Part shown: piece by piece, positions 40,936-50,183 of the stretch
How the letters are laid out: every line of letters begins with the position of its first letter
How positions within the stretch are numbered: the first letter of the stretch is position 1
Origin: Acidimicrobiia bacterium
GTDB lineage: Bacteria; Actinomycetota; Acidimicrobiia; Acidimicrobiales; Aldehydirespiratoraceae
DNA: 64,000 bases
Reading direction: 5' to 3'
Assembly (NCBI GenBank): GCA_022820805.1
Contig: JAJEEV010000048.1
Location: 1 to 64,000, forward strand
The notes under the pieces: generated by a model
Told to the model about the DNA's origin: nothing
The model's database searches: none
The model's input: the letters and a program-made list of their open reading frames with translations, nothing else
Program-made: the position numbers and the translations under genes

Positions 40936-41368
40936 CCGGCGGCACGACTCGCTGGGAGTTCGCGGCGGCTGGTGAGCCAGCCGCCGAACAGCACCACGGC
41001 GATGCCGGCCCACTGCAGCGGCAGGACCACCTCCGAATTGAAGGCCGTGCCCAGCACCATGGCGACGATGGGGATGAAGTAGACGGCCACACCACCACGG
41101 GTTGCGCCCACCCGACCGACCAGCGCCGCCATGATCACGAAGGCGGCACCGGTGTTGACCACCCCGAGCACGGCCACCGCCACCACCGGTCCGATGCTCC
41201 ATCGCGAGCCGGCCAGGCCGGCCAGACCGAAGGGCGCAGGAACGAGGATCCCCAGATGAGCGCAACCCCGCACAGCAGGGCCCACTCCACCCATCCGAAC
41301 GACTCGAGTCTCGACCCCTGCGCGGTGGAGAACACCCGGGAGCCGGAGACGGGGGAATCCTGCGCCAC
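40932..41368 (-). pseudogene. EamA/DMT transporter remnant with internal deletion and frameshift
   Basis: First TM (ALLCGVALIWGSSFL) in one frame, last TMs (GPVVAVAVLGVVNTGAAFVIMAAL...LPLQWAGIAVVLFGGWLTSR) in another; middle domains absent. Confidence 0.75.
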
Positions 41369-41373
41369 GAGCT

Positions 41374-42441
41374 CTATTGGCTGCGCGGCTGGTCACCGGA
41401 GCGCTCGGCGGACAGCAGCCTCCGCTTGCGCTCCTCGCCCCACCGGTAGCCGGCCGTCGATCCATCGGCCCGAACTACCCGATGGCACGGGACTACCAGG
41501 GCTGCGGGATTGGCGCCACAGGCTCGGCCGACCGCTCGATGCGATGCCGGCCGTCCGATCCTGGCCGCCACCTCGCCATAGGTGGCGGTCGTTCCCGCCG
41601 GGATCGTTCGCAGCGCCTCCCACACCGCGACCTGGAACGTCGAGCCCTGTAGATCGAGCGGGAGATCGGCGGCAGCCGCGGGCCGTCCGTCGGCAAGGTC
41701 GCGCACGATGCTCGCCACAGGCTCGAGCATGTCGTCGCTGCGCTCAACCCGCGCTCGGGGGAACTCAGCCACCAGCTCCGCCACCAGTCCCTCCCGGACG
41801 TCGCCGATCCGCACCGCGCACAACCCGCGGCTCGTCGCTGCGACGAGAATCTCGCCCAGCGGACTGCCAAAGACCGTGTAGCGCACACAGACTCCCGGCG
41901 CTCCCTCACCGAACGCCGACGGAATGACGCCCATCTGCGACCCAGCACTCTCGTAGAACGCCCGCATCGAGCCGTATCCCGCATCGAGGACCGCTTCGGT
42001 CACGGGAAGGCCGTGTCGCAGCGCCCTGCGGACCCGCTCGCCCCGTTGGGCTCGCCGGTAGGCGGAGATGGTCACGCCGACGGTGTCCTTGAACATCCGG
42101 CTCAGATGACGCTGGGACCAACCCGCCTCTCTGGCCAACTGCGCAACGGAGGAATCGTCGTCGGGGCTCTCGATCCTCCGGCACACCGCAACCACGGCCG
42201 AGAGCGACGGACTGGTCACCCGCTCCTGATCAGGCCGGCAGCGCCGGCATGCCCGGAACCCGGCTGCAGCCGCCTCGGCTCCAGTCACAAAGAACACGAC
42301 ATTCCGACGCGACGGGCGCCGGGACGGGCAGGTCGGCAAGCAGTAGATCCCGGTGGTGCGAGTCGCGTAGAGGAACAGCCCTACGGCACCCTCTTCGCGA
42401 GCCTCGACCGCGGCCCATCGAACGTTGTCCAAGTCGTCCAT
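41374..42441 (-). CDS. ada: Bifunctional Ada: AraC-type activator / methylated-DNA cysteine methyltransferase
   Basis: TGIYCLPTCPSRRPSRRNVVFF...FRACRRCRPD; C-terminal PCHRVVRADGS. Confidence 0.93.
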   Translation of the reverse strand: MDDLDNVRWAAVEAREEGAVGLFLYATRTTGIYCLPTCPSRRPSRRNVVFFVTGAEAAAAGFRACRRCRPDQERVTSPSLSAVVAVCRRIESPDDDSSVAQLAREAGWSQRHLSRMFKDTVGVTISAYRRAQRGERVRRALRHGLPVTEAVLDAGYGSMRAFYESAGSQMGVIPSAFGEGAPGVCVRYTVFGSPLGEILVAATSRGLCAVRIGDVREGLVAELVAEFPRARVERSDDMLEPVASIVRDLADGRPAAAADLPLDLQGSTFQVAVWEALRTIPAGTTATYGEVAARIGRPASHRAVGRACGANPAALVVPCHRVVRADGSTAGYRWGEERKRRLLSAERSGDQPRSQ

Positions 42442-42559
42442 GACCCGACCCTACGACGTGCCTCACCAGCGCGGCTTCCCGGTATCGGACATCCAAACCG
42501 CTCTTCCGGAGCCTCTCGCGGTGTGGCGACGACGAGCCGTTCCACCTCCGTCTCGCCAC

Positions 42560-43852
42560 CTAGTCGGCGGGCACGACTCGTTGGGCCTTGCCGGCCGAGC
42601 GGGGAACCTCTCCCGGCTCGACAACCGCCACCTCCCCTGACACGCCGATGCTGCCCTTGATGTGCTCCCCGAGAGCGCTCGCGAGTTCCTCGACAGAGCG
42701 TCGGCTCGCCGGGTCCCGCTCGACCCGCACGGTGAGGGTGGCGAGGTTGGCGGAACGGTCCACGTGGATCTGGAAATGCGGGGTGAGGCCGTCCACCTTG
42801 AGGATCTCGGCCTCGACCTGGGACGGGAACACGTTGACGCCCCGCACGATCAACATGTCGTCGGAGCGGCCCGTCACCCGCTGGATGCGCCTCATCGTGC
42901 GGGCCGTGGGGGGCAGCAGCCGGGTGAGGTCGCGGGTGCGGTAGCGGATCACCGGCTGTCCCCGCTTGGTGAGCGCGGTCAGCACCAGCTCCCCGAAGGC
43001 GCCCTCACCAAGCACCTCGCCGGTGTCGGGGTCGATGATCTCGGGGTAGAAGTGGTCCTCCCACAGCGTCGGGCCGTCCTTGGTCTCCACGCACTCCTGA
43101 GCCACCCCCGGACCCATCACCTCCGACAGCCCGTAGATGTCGACCGCGTCCATGCCCAGGCGGGCCTCGATCTCGGACCGGAGTTCGTCGGTCCAGGGCT
43201 CGGCCCCGAAGATCCCGACCTGAAGCGAGCACGACACCGGGTCGATCCCCTGCCGGACCATCTCGTCGATGAGGTTCAGGCAGTACGACGGGGTCACCAG
43301 GATGATCCGAGGCTCGAAGTCGGTGATCAGGGTCACCTGGCGCTCGGTCAGCCCGCCCGACACCGGCACCACCGTGCATCCCAGCCGCTCCGCGCCGTAG
43401 TGGGCGCCCAGCCCGCCGGTGAACAGCCCGTAGCCGTAAGCCACGTGGGCCACGTCGCCGGGCCGGCCCCCGGCCGCGTAGATCGACCGGGCCATCAGCT
43501 GCGCCCACACGTCGATGTCCCCCGCGGTGTAGCCCACCACCGTCGGCTTGCCCGTGGTTCCCGAGGACGCGTGGATGCGGGCCACCTCGGCACGGGGCAC
43601 CGCGAACATCCCGAACGGGTAGTTGTCGCGCAGATCCGCCTTGGTCAGCAGCGGGAACCGGGCCAGATCCTCGAAGCCGACCAGATCACCGGGAGCGACC
43701 CCGGCGGCCGCGAACGAGCGCCGGTAGTGCGCCACGTGCTCAAAGGCGTAGGCCACGATCTCGCGCAGCCGCGCCAGTTGCAGGCTGCGCAACTCGTCGA
43801 CCGAAGCCCGTTCGATCGGCTCGTAACAGTCGATCTCACCGGTAGTCGTCAT
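42560..43852 (-). CDS. paaK: Phenylacetate--CoA ligase family
   Basis: IHASSGTTGKPTVVGYTAGDID; YGLSEVMGPGVAQEC; GRSDDMLIVRGVNVFPSQVE. Confidence 0.92.
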   Translation of the reverse strand: MTTTGEIDCYEPIERASVDELRSLQLARLREIVAYAFEHVAHYRRSFAAAGVAPGDLVGFEDLARFPLLTKADLRDNYPFGMFAVPRAEVARIHASSGTTGKPTVVGYTAGDIDVWAQLMARSIYAAGGRPGDVAHVAYGYGLFTGGLGAHYGAERLGCTVVPVSGGLTERQVTLITDFEPRIILVTPSYCLNLIDEMVRQGIDPVSCSLQVGIFGAEPWTDELRSEIEARLGMDAVDIYGLSEVMGPGVAQECVETKDGPTLWEDHFYPEIIDPDTGEVLGEGAFGELVLTALTKRGQPVIRYRTRDLTRLLPPTARTMRRIQRVTGRSDDMLIVRGVNVFPSQVEAEILKVDGLTPHFQIHVDRSANLATLTVRVERDPASRRSVEELASALGEHIKGSIGVSGEVAVVEPGEVPRSAGKAQRVVPAD

Positions 43853-43877
43853 GGGGTCACCCTACGCGCGGCCGTCT

Positions 43878-45242
43878 TTACAAACGTGGGGTCTGAGCGT
43901 GGTGGTCGGTCCTGTGTTGGAAGGCCTCGCCCACGGCCACGAGGGTGCGGTCGGCGAACGGGCGCCCGATGACCTGGAAGCCGATGGGCATCCCGTCGCC
44001 GGCGAAGCCTCCAGGCAGCGCGATGGCGGGCAGTCCGGCCGCGTTGACCGGGAACGTGAACTGTGTCGTGGCCGGGATCAGGGGGACGCCTCCCAGCTCG
44101 ACCGCGCCATGGTCAAGCACCTGGTTGGGGGTGACGGGCGCGACGATCAGATCGACGCCCTGGTCCTCGAACACATCGAGGCAGGCGCGCTCGAAGGACA
44201 TCCGCCGGGCTTGGGCCGCGGCCAGCGCGGTGCCCGGAATCGCGGCGCCGGAGTCCATGATCGCTCGGGGCTCCTCGCCGATGAGCTCGTTGCTCGAGGA
44301 CCGCAGCTCCTCCAGGAGGGCAGCCGACTCCGCGAACACGATGGCGGCGCCCGCGTCGAAGTGCTCCGCAGTGTTCGGCACCCGCACGGTGCGCACCTCC
44401 GACACCACCGATCCGAGCACGTCGACGGCCTCCTCCAGCACCGCCCGAACCTCGGGATCGGTCTCGAACCCCTCGTAGAAGCCGGAGTCGGGCACTCCCA
44501 GCATGAGCCCTGCCGGCGCCTCGGCGCCTGCGAGCGGCGTCTTGGAGGAGTACGGGTCCCGGTCGGAGAATCCGGCCATGACATCGAGCAGTGCCCCGCA
44601 GTCCGCGGCCGTGCGGGCCATCGGGCCGACCGTGTCGTAGGTCCACGAGATGAGGTGGACCCCGTCGCGGGGAACCGCGCCGCGGGTGGTCTTGATGCCG
44701 GTCGTCCCGCAGCAGCTCGACGGGATCCGCACCGATCCCCCGGTGTCCGTTCCCAGCGCCCCGAACACCTGCCGGGCGGCGAGGCCGGCGGCGCTTCCCC
44801 CGGACGATCCGCCCGTCATCCTGGAGGGGTTCCATGGATTGCGGGACGCCGGGCACGACACGCCGTAGGCCAGCTCGTGGGTGTTGGTCTTGCCGATGAT
44901 CACCGCGCCGGCGGCCTGCAGCCGGCTCACGACGGTCGCGTCGTGGTCAGGGGTGAACCCCTCGAGGGCCGCGCAGTTGGCTTCAGTGGGAATGCCCCGG
45001 GTGAAGATCAGGTCCTTGAGCGCGATCGGCACGCCGTGCAGCGGACCGCTCACCCCGCCGCGGTCGAGCCGGGCGGCCTCGGCCAGCGCCCCGTCAGCCT
45101 GCACGGACGCGAATGCGCCGACTGAGGCGTCGGTGTGCTCGATCCGGGCGAGGCACGCCTCCACCAGGTCGGTCGCGGTCACCCTGCCGGCCCTGACTGC
45201 TCCGGCGGCCTCGGTGAGGCTCATCTGTGTCAGCTCGGTCAT
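43878..45242 (-). CDS. Amidase (amidase signature family)
   Basis: MTGGSSGGSAAGLAARQVFGALGTDTGGSVRIPSSCCGTTGIKTTRG (Ser-cisSer-Lys motifs). Confidence 0.93.
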   Translation of the reverse strand: MTELTQMSLTEAAGAVRAGRVTATDLVEACLARIEHTDASVGAFASVQADGALAEAARLDRGGVSGPLHGVPIALKDLIFTRGIPTEANCAALEGFTPDHDATVVSRLQAAGAVIIGKTNTHELAYGVSCPASRNPWNPSRMTGGSSGGSAAGLAARQVFGALGTDTGGSVRIPSSCCGTTGIKTTRGAVPRDGVHLISWTYDTVGPMARTAADCGALLDVMAGFSDRDPYSSKTPLAGAEAPAGLMLGVPDSGFYEGFETDPEVRAVLEEAVDVLGSVVSEVRTVRVPNTAEHFDAGAAIVFAESAALLEELRSSSNELIGEEPRAIMDSGAAIPGTALAAAQARRMSFERACLDVFEDQGVDLIVAPVTPNQVLDHGAVELGGVPLIPATTQFTFPVNAAGLPAIALPGGFAGDGMPIGFQVIGRPFADRTLVAVGEAFQHRTDHHAQTPRL

Positions 45243-45263
45243 GGCTTGTTCCTCCTTGTCTTC

Positions 45264-45950
45264 TCAGATCAACAGCCGCCGGGCGACCCGGGCGGCCAGG
45301 CCGGGGTCCGCGGCCGGTCCGCCGTCGACGACCTCGCCCTTCTCGAGGACGATGAACCGGTCGGCGAGCCGCTTGGCCAGCTCAAGGTGCTGCTCGATCA
45401 GGAGCACTCCCCGCCCGGCATTCCTTGCCGACTCGATGTGATCGCCCAGCAATGCGACATTGGAGGGCTGCAGGCCCTCGGTGGGCTCGTCCATCACCAG
45501 CAGCGGCGCCTCCGTGGCCAGCGCGATGGCGGCGGAGAGCATCTTCTGCTCGCCGCCCGAAAGCGTGCCGGTGCGCTGGGAGCCCCGTCCGGACAGCGCG
45601 GGACCGAACGCGTCCAGTACCCGATGGTGGCTCTCGGAGCCGAAGCCGCTGAGACGGAGGTTGTCGCTGACGGTGAGAGCCCCGAAGAGCGGCCGTTCCT
45701 GGAAGGTCGCCCGCAGGCCTGCCCGTACCCGCCGCGAGGGGGGCAGCCGGGTGATGTCGACGCCGTCGAGGTGCAGTGAGCCGCCGGTGGCTCGCAACAC
45801 GCCCAGGACGGTCTTCACCAGCGTGGTCTTGCCCGCACCGTTGCGGCCCACCAGGGCGACGATCTCGCCGCTGGACACGGCGAAGCTCACGCCGTGGAGC
45901 ACGGGCACCGTTCCGTAGCCGGAGCGCAGCTCGGCGGCTTCGAGGCGCAT
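45264..45950 (-). CDS. livF: Branched-chain/amide ABC transporter ATP-binding protein LivF type
   Basis: GRNGAGKTT, LSGGEQKML, LLVMDEPTEGLQP; ATG at 45950. Confidence 0.9.
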   Translation of the reverse strand: MRLEAAELRSGYGTVPVLHGVSFAVSSGEIVALVGRNGAGKTTLVKTVLGVLRATGGSLHLDGVDITRLPPSRRVRAGLRATFQERPLFGALTVSDNLRLSGFGSESHHRVLDAFGPALSGRGSQRTGTLSGGEQKMLSAAIALATEAPLLVMDEPTEGLQPSNVALLGDHIESARNAGRGVLLIEQHLELAKRLADRFIVLEKGEVVDGGPAADPGLAARVARRLLI

Positions 45951-47683
45951 CAGTCGCCCACTCCCCCGTACACGGCCGCCACTTCGGGGGCGTCCTCGAG
46001 CTCCGCGACGGTGCCATCGGCGAGCAGCGAGCCTCGGGCCAGCACGGTCACGCGGTCGGCGACGGCCCGGATGAACGCCATGTCGTGCTCGACGATCAGG
46101 ACCGGCAACCGGTAGTCGGTGTGCACCTCCCGCAGAAGTTCGGCGGCCGCGAGGCTCTCCGACGCCGTCATGCCGGCCGTCGGCTCGTCCAGCAGCAGCA
46201 CTCGGCAGTTCCCGGCCATCGCCATAGCGATCTCCAGCCACTGCTTGTCGCCGTGGGAGAGGCCCCCGGCGCCGGCGTCGAGGCGTGCGTCGAGTCCGGT
46301 GCGCTCCAGGATCCGCAGCGACGCCTGCGGCACCCGGGCCACCGAGGAGGCGAGGCTCAAGCGCCAGGGAGACGGGTCGGCTCCCCACGCGGCCACCGCG
46401 ATGTTCTCGCCCACCGACAGGGAGTCGATGACCTGGGGCGACTGGAACTTGCGGCTGACGCCGTGACGAGCGAACTCCCAGGCCTTCAGGCCGGTGCAGT
46501 CCCGGCCGAGCATGGTGATGGAGCCGCCCTGACAGGCCTGCTGGCCGCACAGGATGTCCAGCAGGGTGGACTTGCCCGCGCCGTTGGGTCCGATGAGGCA
46601 GCGCAGCTCCGGCTCGTCCATGGTGAGCGTGACCCCGTCGAGAGCTCTGAAGAAGCCGTAGCTCTTGTCCACACCGGTCGCCTCGAACACCGCTGCGGCG
46701 TCACCGGCCGCCGGCAGGGCGGCGAGCAGTCCCGGGTCCCGGCTGCGCCGGGCCGGACGTCCGACCACCCGCAGCAGGCTCGGAACAAGTCCCTCGGGGA
46801 CGAGGGCGACGGCGGCGACGAAGATGGCGCCCGTCGCGAGCGTCCAGTACTGCAGCCACACGTCGGCGAGGGTCGCGGTGGCGAAGTTGATGGCCAGAGA
46901 GCCGACGACCGGCCCGATGATCGTTCCCCGTCCCCCGACGAGCGTCCACAGCACGACATTGGTGGCCAGGGCGAAACCGAAGATCTGCGGCGAGACGAAG
47001 CCGGTCCGGTGCACATAGAGCGCGCCGGCCAGACCGGCGACCGCGCCTCCGACGGTGAACACCCAGACCTTCAGGGCGACGGTGTCGTAGCCGAGCGCCT
47101 CCATGCGACGCTCGTTGTCGCGGACGCCGATGAGCACCGCGCCGATGGGCCGGCGCACAAGCAGACCCACTGCGACGACGACGAGGACCGCCAGGACCGA
47201 GATGAACAGGTCCTGGGCGCCGTCGGACCACTCCGACCCGAACGCGGTGATGCGGGGGACATCGGTAAGGCCGTTGAAGCCGCCGGTCACGTTGCGCCAC
47301 TGCTCCGCGACCTGCTCGAGGGTGAGCGACAGCACAAGGGTCAGCAGCCCGATCACGACCGGCGTGGGGCGGCGCCGGAACGCGGCCACTCCCACACCGG
47401 CTGCCACGGCCGCGCCGATCAGGGTCGCCAGCAACAGCGCCGGCAAGCTGAGAGAGGGTGCGGCGGCCGCGAGACGGGCAGTGGCGTAGGCCGCGACGCC
47501 GAAGGGAAGCAGCTGGCCCAGCGACAGGATCCCCGCGTAGCCCCACACCAGGTCGAGGCTCACCGCCAGGACGGCCAGGCTCAGGAACAGCGACAGCTGG
47601 CCGGCCCGGAAATCGCCCAGCCCGACGCTGGCCGCCGCAACGACCAGGACGGCAACGCCACCCGCACTCAGCGGCCGTTTCAT
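45950..47683 (-). CDS. LivM permease - LivG ATPase fusion protein
   Basis: N-terminal multi-TM LivM (ISLGQ-like SLGQLLPFGVAAY, GVRDNERRMEALGYD), C-terminal ABC domain GPNGAGKST, LSHGDKQWLEIAMAMAG; single frame. Confidence 0.9.
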   Translation of the reverse strand: MKRPLSAGGVAVLVVAAASVGLGDFRAGQLSLFLSLAVLAVSLDLVWGYAGILSLGQLLPFGVAAYATARLAAAAPSLSLPALLLATLIGAAVAAGVGVAAFRRRPTPVVIGLLTLVLSLTLEQVAEQWRNVTGGFNGLTDVPRITAFGSEWSDGAQDLFISVLAVLVVVAVGLLVRRPIGAVLIGVRDNERRMEALGYDTVALKVWVFTVGGAVAGLAGALYVHRTGFVSPQIFGFALATNVVLWTLVGGRGTIIGPVVGSLAINFATATLADVWLQYWTLATGAIFVAAVALVPEGLVPSLLRVVGRPARRSRDPGLLAALPAAGDAAAVFEATGVDKSYGFFRALDGVTLTMDEPELRCLIGPNGAGKSTLLDILCGQQACQGGSITMLGRDCTGLKAWEFARHGVSRKFQSPQVIDSLSVGENIAVAAWGADPSPWRLSLASSVARVPQASLRILERTGLDARLDAGAGGLSHGDKQWLEIAMAMAGNCRVLLLDEPTAGMTASESLAAAELLREVHTDYRLPVLIVEHDMAFIRAVADRVTVLARGSLLADGTVAELEDAPEVAAVYGGVGD

Positions 47684-48534
47684 ACAACCGCTCCGGCCGG
47701 GGTGGGGCGCCGGAACTGCAGCACCAGCACGGCCAGGGCCAGCGATGCGATCTGGGCCCACACCGCGTCGTAGAAGTGGATGACGCCGGTCTGGACCGCG
47801 GCCACCACGAACGCTCCCGCGGCCACACCCCAGAGCCGGTTGTAGCCGCCGACTATCACCACGAGGAAGGCGCCGGGAAGGTAGGCGAGCCCGGCCTGGG
47901 GCTCGACCGCGCCGAGCGGCGCCACCAGGGCTCCCGCGATCCCGGCGGTGGCCGCGCCCACACCGAACGCGCAGAGGTTGGTGACTCCCGTGCGGATTCC
48001 CGCCGACTCGGCCAGATCGCGATCGGCGACGATCGCCCGTACGACGAGACCGAAGCGGGACCGGGTGAACGCGAGCAGGGTGGCCGCCACGACCCCCGCC
48101 ACGATCACGATGAGCAGGTATCGGTACGTGGGGAACAGGACGCCGAAGGCCCTGGTGGCCCCCGGCACGGGGTTCGGGACGCTCTGGAAGTCCTTGCTGA
48201 ACACGAGCTCGGCGATCTGTCGCAGGCACACCGACAGCCCGAAGGTGGCCAGGATGGTCAGCTCCGGCCGGCGGTGGATGCGCCGGATGAGACCCACCTC
48301 GATCACCACGCCGACAACGAACAGCACGACCGCGGCCAGGGGCAGGCTCAGCCAGTGGCTGAGTCCGTTGGTGTGCGCGACGTAGGCCACGTAGGCGCCG
48401 AGCATGACGAACTCGCCGTGGGCGAGGTTGATCACGCCCATGAGACCGAAGACGATCCCGAGCCCGAGCGCGACGATTGCGAGGATCGCGAAGAGGCTGA
48501 CGCCGTTGAGCAGTTCGAGTGTCAGCGCGTCCAA
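47680..48534 (-). CDS. livH: Branched-chain/amide ABC transporter permease LivH type
   Basis: GLGIVFGLMGVINLAHGEFVMLGAYVAY; GVRAIVADRDLAESAGI-like motif. Confidence 0.92.
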   Translation of the reverse strand: MDALTLELLNGVSLFAILAIVALGLGIVFGLMGVINLAHGEFVMLGAYVAYVAHTNGLSHWLSLPLAAVVLFVVGVVIEVGLIRRIHRRPELTILATFGLSVCLRQIAELVFSKDFQSVPNPVPGATRAFGVLFPTYRYLLIVIVAGVVAATLLAFTRSRFGLVVRAIVADRDLAESAGIRTGVTNLCAFGVGAATAGIAGALVAPLGAVEPQAGLAYLPGAFLVVIVGGYNRLWGVAAGAFVVAAVQTGVIHFYDAVWAQIASLALAVLVLQFRRPTPAGAVV

Positions 48535-48646
48535 GTGCTCTCGCTCCGGTGTGTGCTGCGCTCAGGGTTCGAGCCGGTGCGGGCGCCTGCAGGACGCGGC
48601 GCCCGCACCGGCTCTCAAGGGGCTGCTGGGCGGGCCGCTTCCCCGA

Positions 48647-50077
48647 TCAGGCCGGATCGCAGGTCTCGTCGGGCTCCACCGACGGGAACGACTGCACGAT
48701 CAGCTGGGAGCCGTCCTGTTGGATCTCGGCCACGTAGATCGGCTGAGCCAGATGGCGGCTGCCGGTGATGGTGATCTCGCCGGTCGGTGTGGTCATCGAC
48801 AGCCCCTCCATGGCGGCCGCCACCGCGGCGGTGTCGGTGGTCCCGGCTGCGTTGGCCGCGGCCGCATACAGCAGCGCGGCGTCGTAGATGTGCGAGCTGA
48901 ACGTCATGTGGGGCGCGGCGTCGGCTCCGAAGCGCTCGAAGTAGCGGGCCACGAAGTCGTTGTTGAGGGCGCTGTCCACCTCCTTGAAGTAGCCCAGCGT
49001 GACCCGCATGCCTGCGGTGACCGCCGGTCCCATGGCTCCGAGGACGTTCTCCTCGTAGATGTTCGCCAGGCGCGGGATGGCGTCCTGGCCGATGCCGAAG
49101 TCCACGGCCTGGGTCTCGAATGCGATGGCGTCTCCACCGACCAGCGCCGGGAAGATCAGGTCGGCGCCGGATCCGGCGATTATCTGCGCCACCGACGAGA
49201 AGTCCTGGGTGCCCAGCGGGACGTACTCCTCGCCGACGACCTCGCCGCCCGCGGCCTCGATGTACTGGCGGGCCCACTCGAAGCTGCGCCGGGGCCACAC
49301 GTAGTCGTTGCCGAGCAGGAACCAGCTCCGGCCGCCGGTCTCCTCCATCATCCACGGGATGACCGGAGCCAGCTGCTGGCTGGGCACCTCGCCGGTGTTG
49401 AACATCACCGACGAGCACTCGCCGCCCTCGTAGAGGGCCGCGTAGATGTAGAGGACGTCGGCGTCCTCCGCGAGCGGCTTGGCAGCCTGGCGGGTGGCGC
49501 TGGAGTGGGTTCCGAGGACCACGTGCACGTTGTCGGAGTCGATCAGCTGCTCCATGGCCTGGCGCCCCACCGCGGGATCGGTGGCGTCGTCGGCCAGGAA
49601 CGTCTCGACGGGACGGCCGTTGATGCCCCCGGCGGCGTTGATGTCCTCCTCGATCAGCTCCGAGATGTTGGCTGTGGGCGGTCCGAAGACGCCGGCCGGG
49701 CCGCTGTTGGAGAACAGGATCCCGATCCGCACCGGCTCACCCGAGGGCGCAGCCGGCTCCTGGGCCTCTGCGGTGTCGGTGGGCTCCGGCTCGGCGGGAG
49801 CCTCGGTGGGCTCCGGCTCGGCGGGAGCCTCGGTCGTCTCCGGCTCGGCACCCTCCGGCTCGGCGGGAGCCTCGGTGGTCTCCGGCTCGGGCGCGTCGGT
49901 CGAGTCGCTCGGTTCAGCGGCGTCCGCGTCGGCCGCGGCCGGCGCCGCTGGAGCTGGAGCCTCCGTGTCGTCGTCGCTGTCTCCGCAGGCTGCGGCGACC
50001 AGCGCAAGCAACGCCACGAGCGAGGCCGCGAGCCATAGACGAGACCGCGAGCGGGAGTCCGGTACTGTTCTCATCAC
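48647..50077 (-). CDS. Amide/urea-type ABC substrate-binding lipoprotein with Glu/Pro/Ala repeat linker
   Basis: ALVAAACGDSD lipobox; EPTEAPAEP repeats; IGILFSNSGPAGVFGPPTANISELIEEDINAAGGINGRPVE; WFLLGNDYVWPR. Confidence 0.88.
   Translation of the reverse strand: MMRTVPDSRSRSRLWLAASLVALLALVAAACGDSDDDTEAPAPAAPAAADADAAEPSDSTDAPEPETTEAPAEPEGAEPETTEAPAEPEPTEAPAEPEPTDTAEAQEPAAPSGEPVRIGILFSNSGPAGVFGPPTANISELIEEDINAAGGINGRPVETFLADDATDPAVGRQAMEQLIDSDNVHVVLGTHSSATRQAAKPLAEDADVLYIYAALYEGGECSSVMFNTGEVPSQQLAPVIPWMMEETGGRSWFLLGNDYVWPRRSFEWARQYIEAAGGEVVGEEYVPLGTQDFSSVAQIIAGSGADLIFPALVGGDAIAFETQAVDFGIGQDAIPRLANIYEENVLGAMGPAVTAGMRVTLGYFKEVDSALNNDFVARYFERFGADAAPHMTFSSHIYDAALLYAAAANAAGTTDTAAVAAAMEGLSMTTPTGEITITGSRHLAQPIYVAEIQQDGSQLIVQSFPSVEPDETCDPA
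49778..49831. repeat. 27-bp in-frame tandem repeat (2 exact units, degenerate copies continue to about 49890)
   Basis: GGTGGGCTCCGGCTCGGCGGGAGCCTC at 49778-49804 and 49805-49831. Confidence 0.85.
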
Positions 50078-50108
50078 AAAGCCCTCCTATATGTGAGCAG
50101 TTATTGAC

Positions 50109-50137
50109 ATATTGTCGGATAGGAGGGGCGCGGTCAA
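50109..50137 (-). promoter_or_regulatory. Candidate sigma70-like promoter for the SBP gene
   Basis: Minus-strand TTGACC (50137-50132) - 17 nt - CAATAT (50114-50109); palindrome GACA-TAT-TGTC at 50106-50116 overlaps the -10. Confidence 0.5.
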
Positions 50138-50183
50138 GTCCCCGGCGAACGCCGCTGAAACAAGCAGGCGGGTTTGGCCTGCG

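Noticed and set aside
41135-41465. Two overlapping short EamA-like ORFs as separate functional genes
   Set aside because: Each carries only one end of a DMT transporter in different frames; better explained as a deletion pseudogene.
47684-48229. Upstream extension of the LivM-LivG ORF
   Set aside because: Overlaps livH in another frame; real start is the ATG at 47683.
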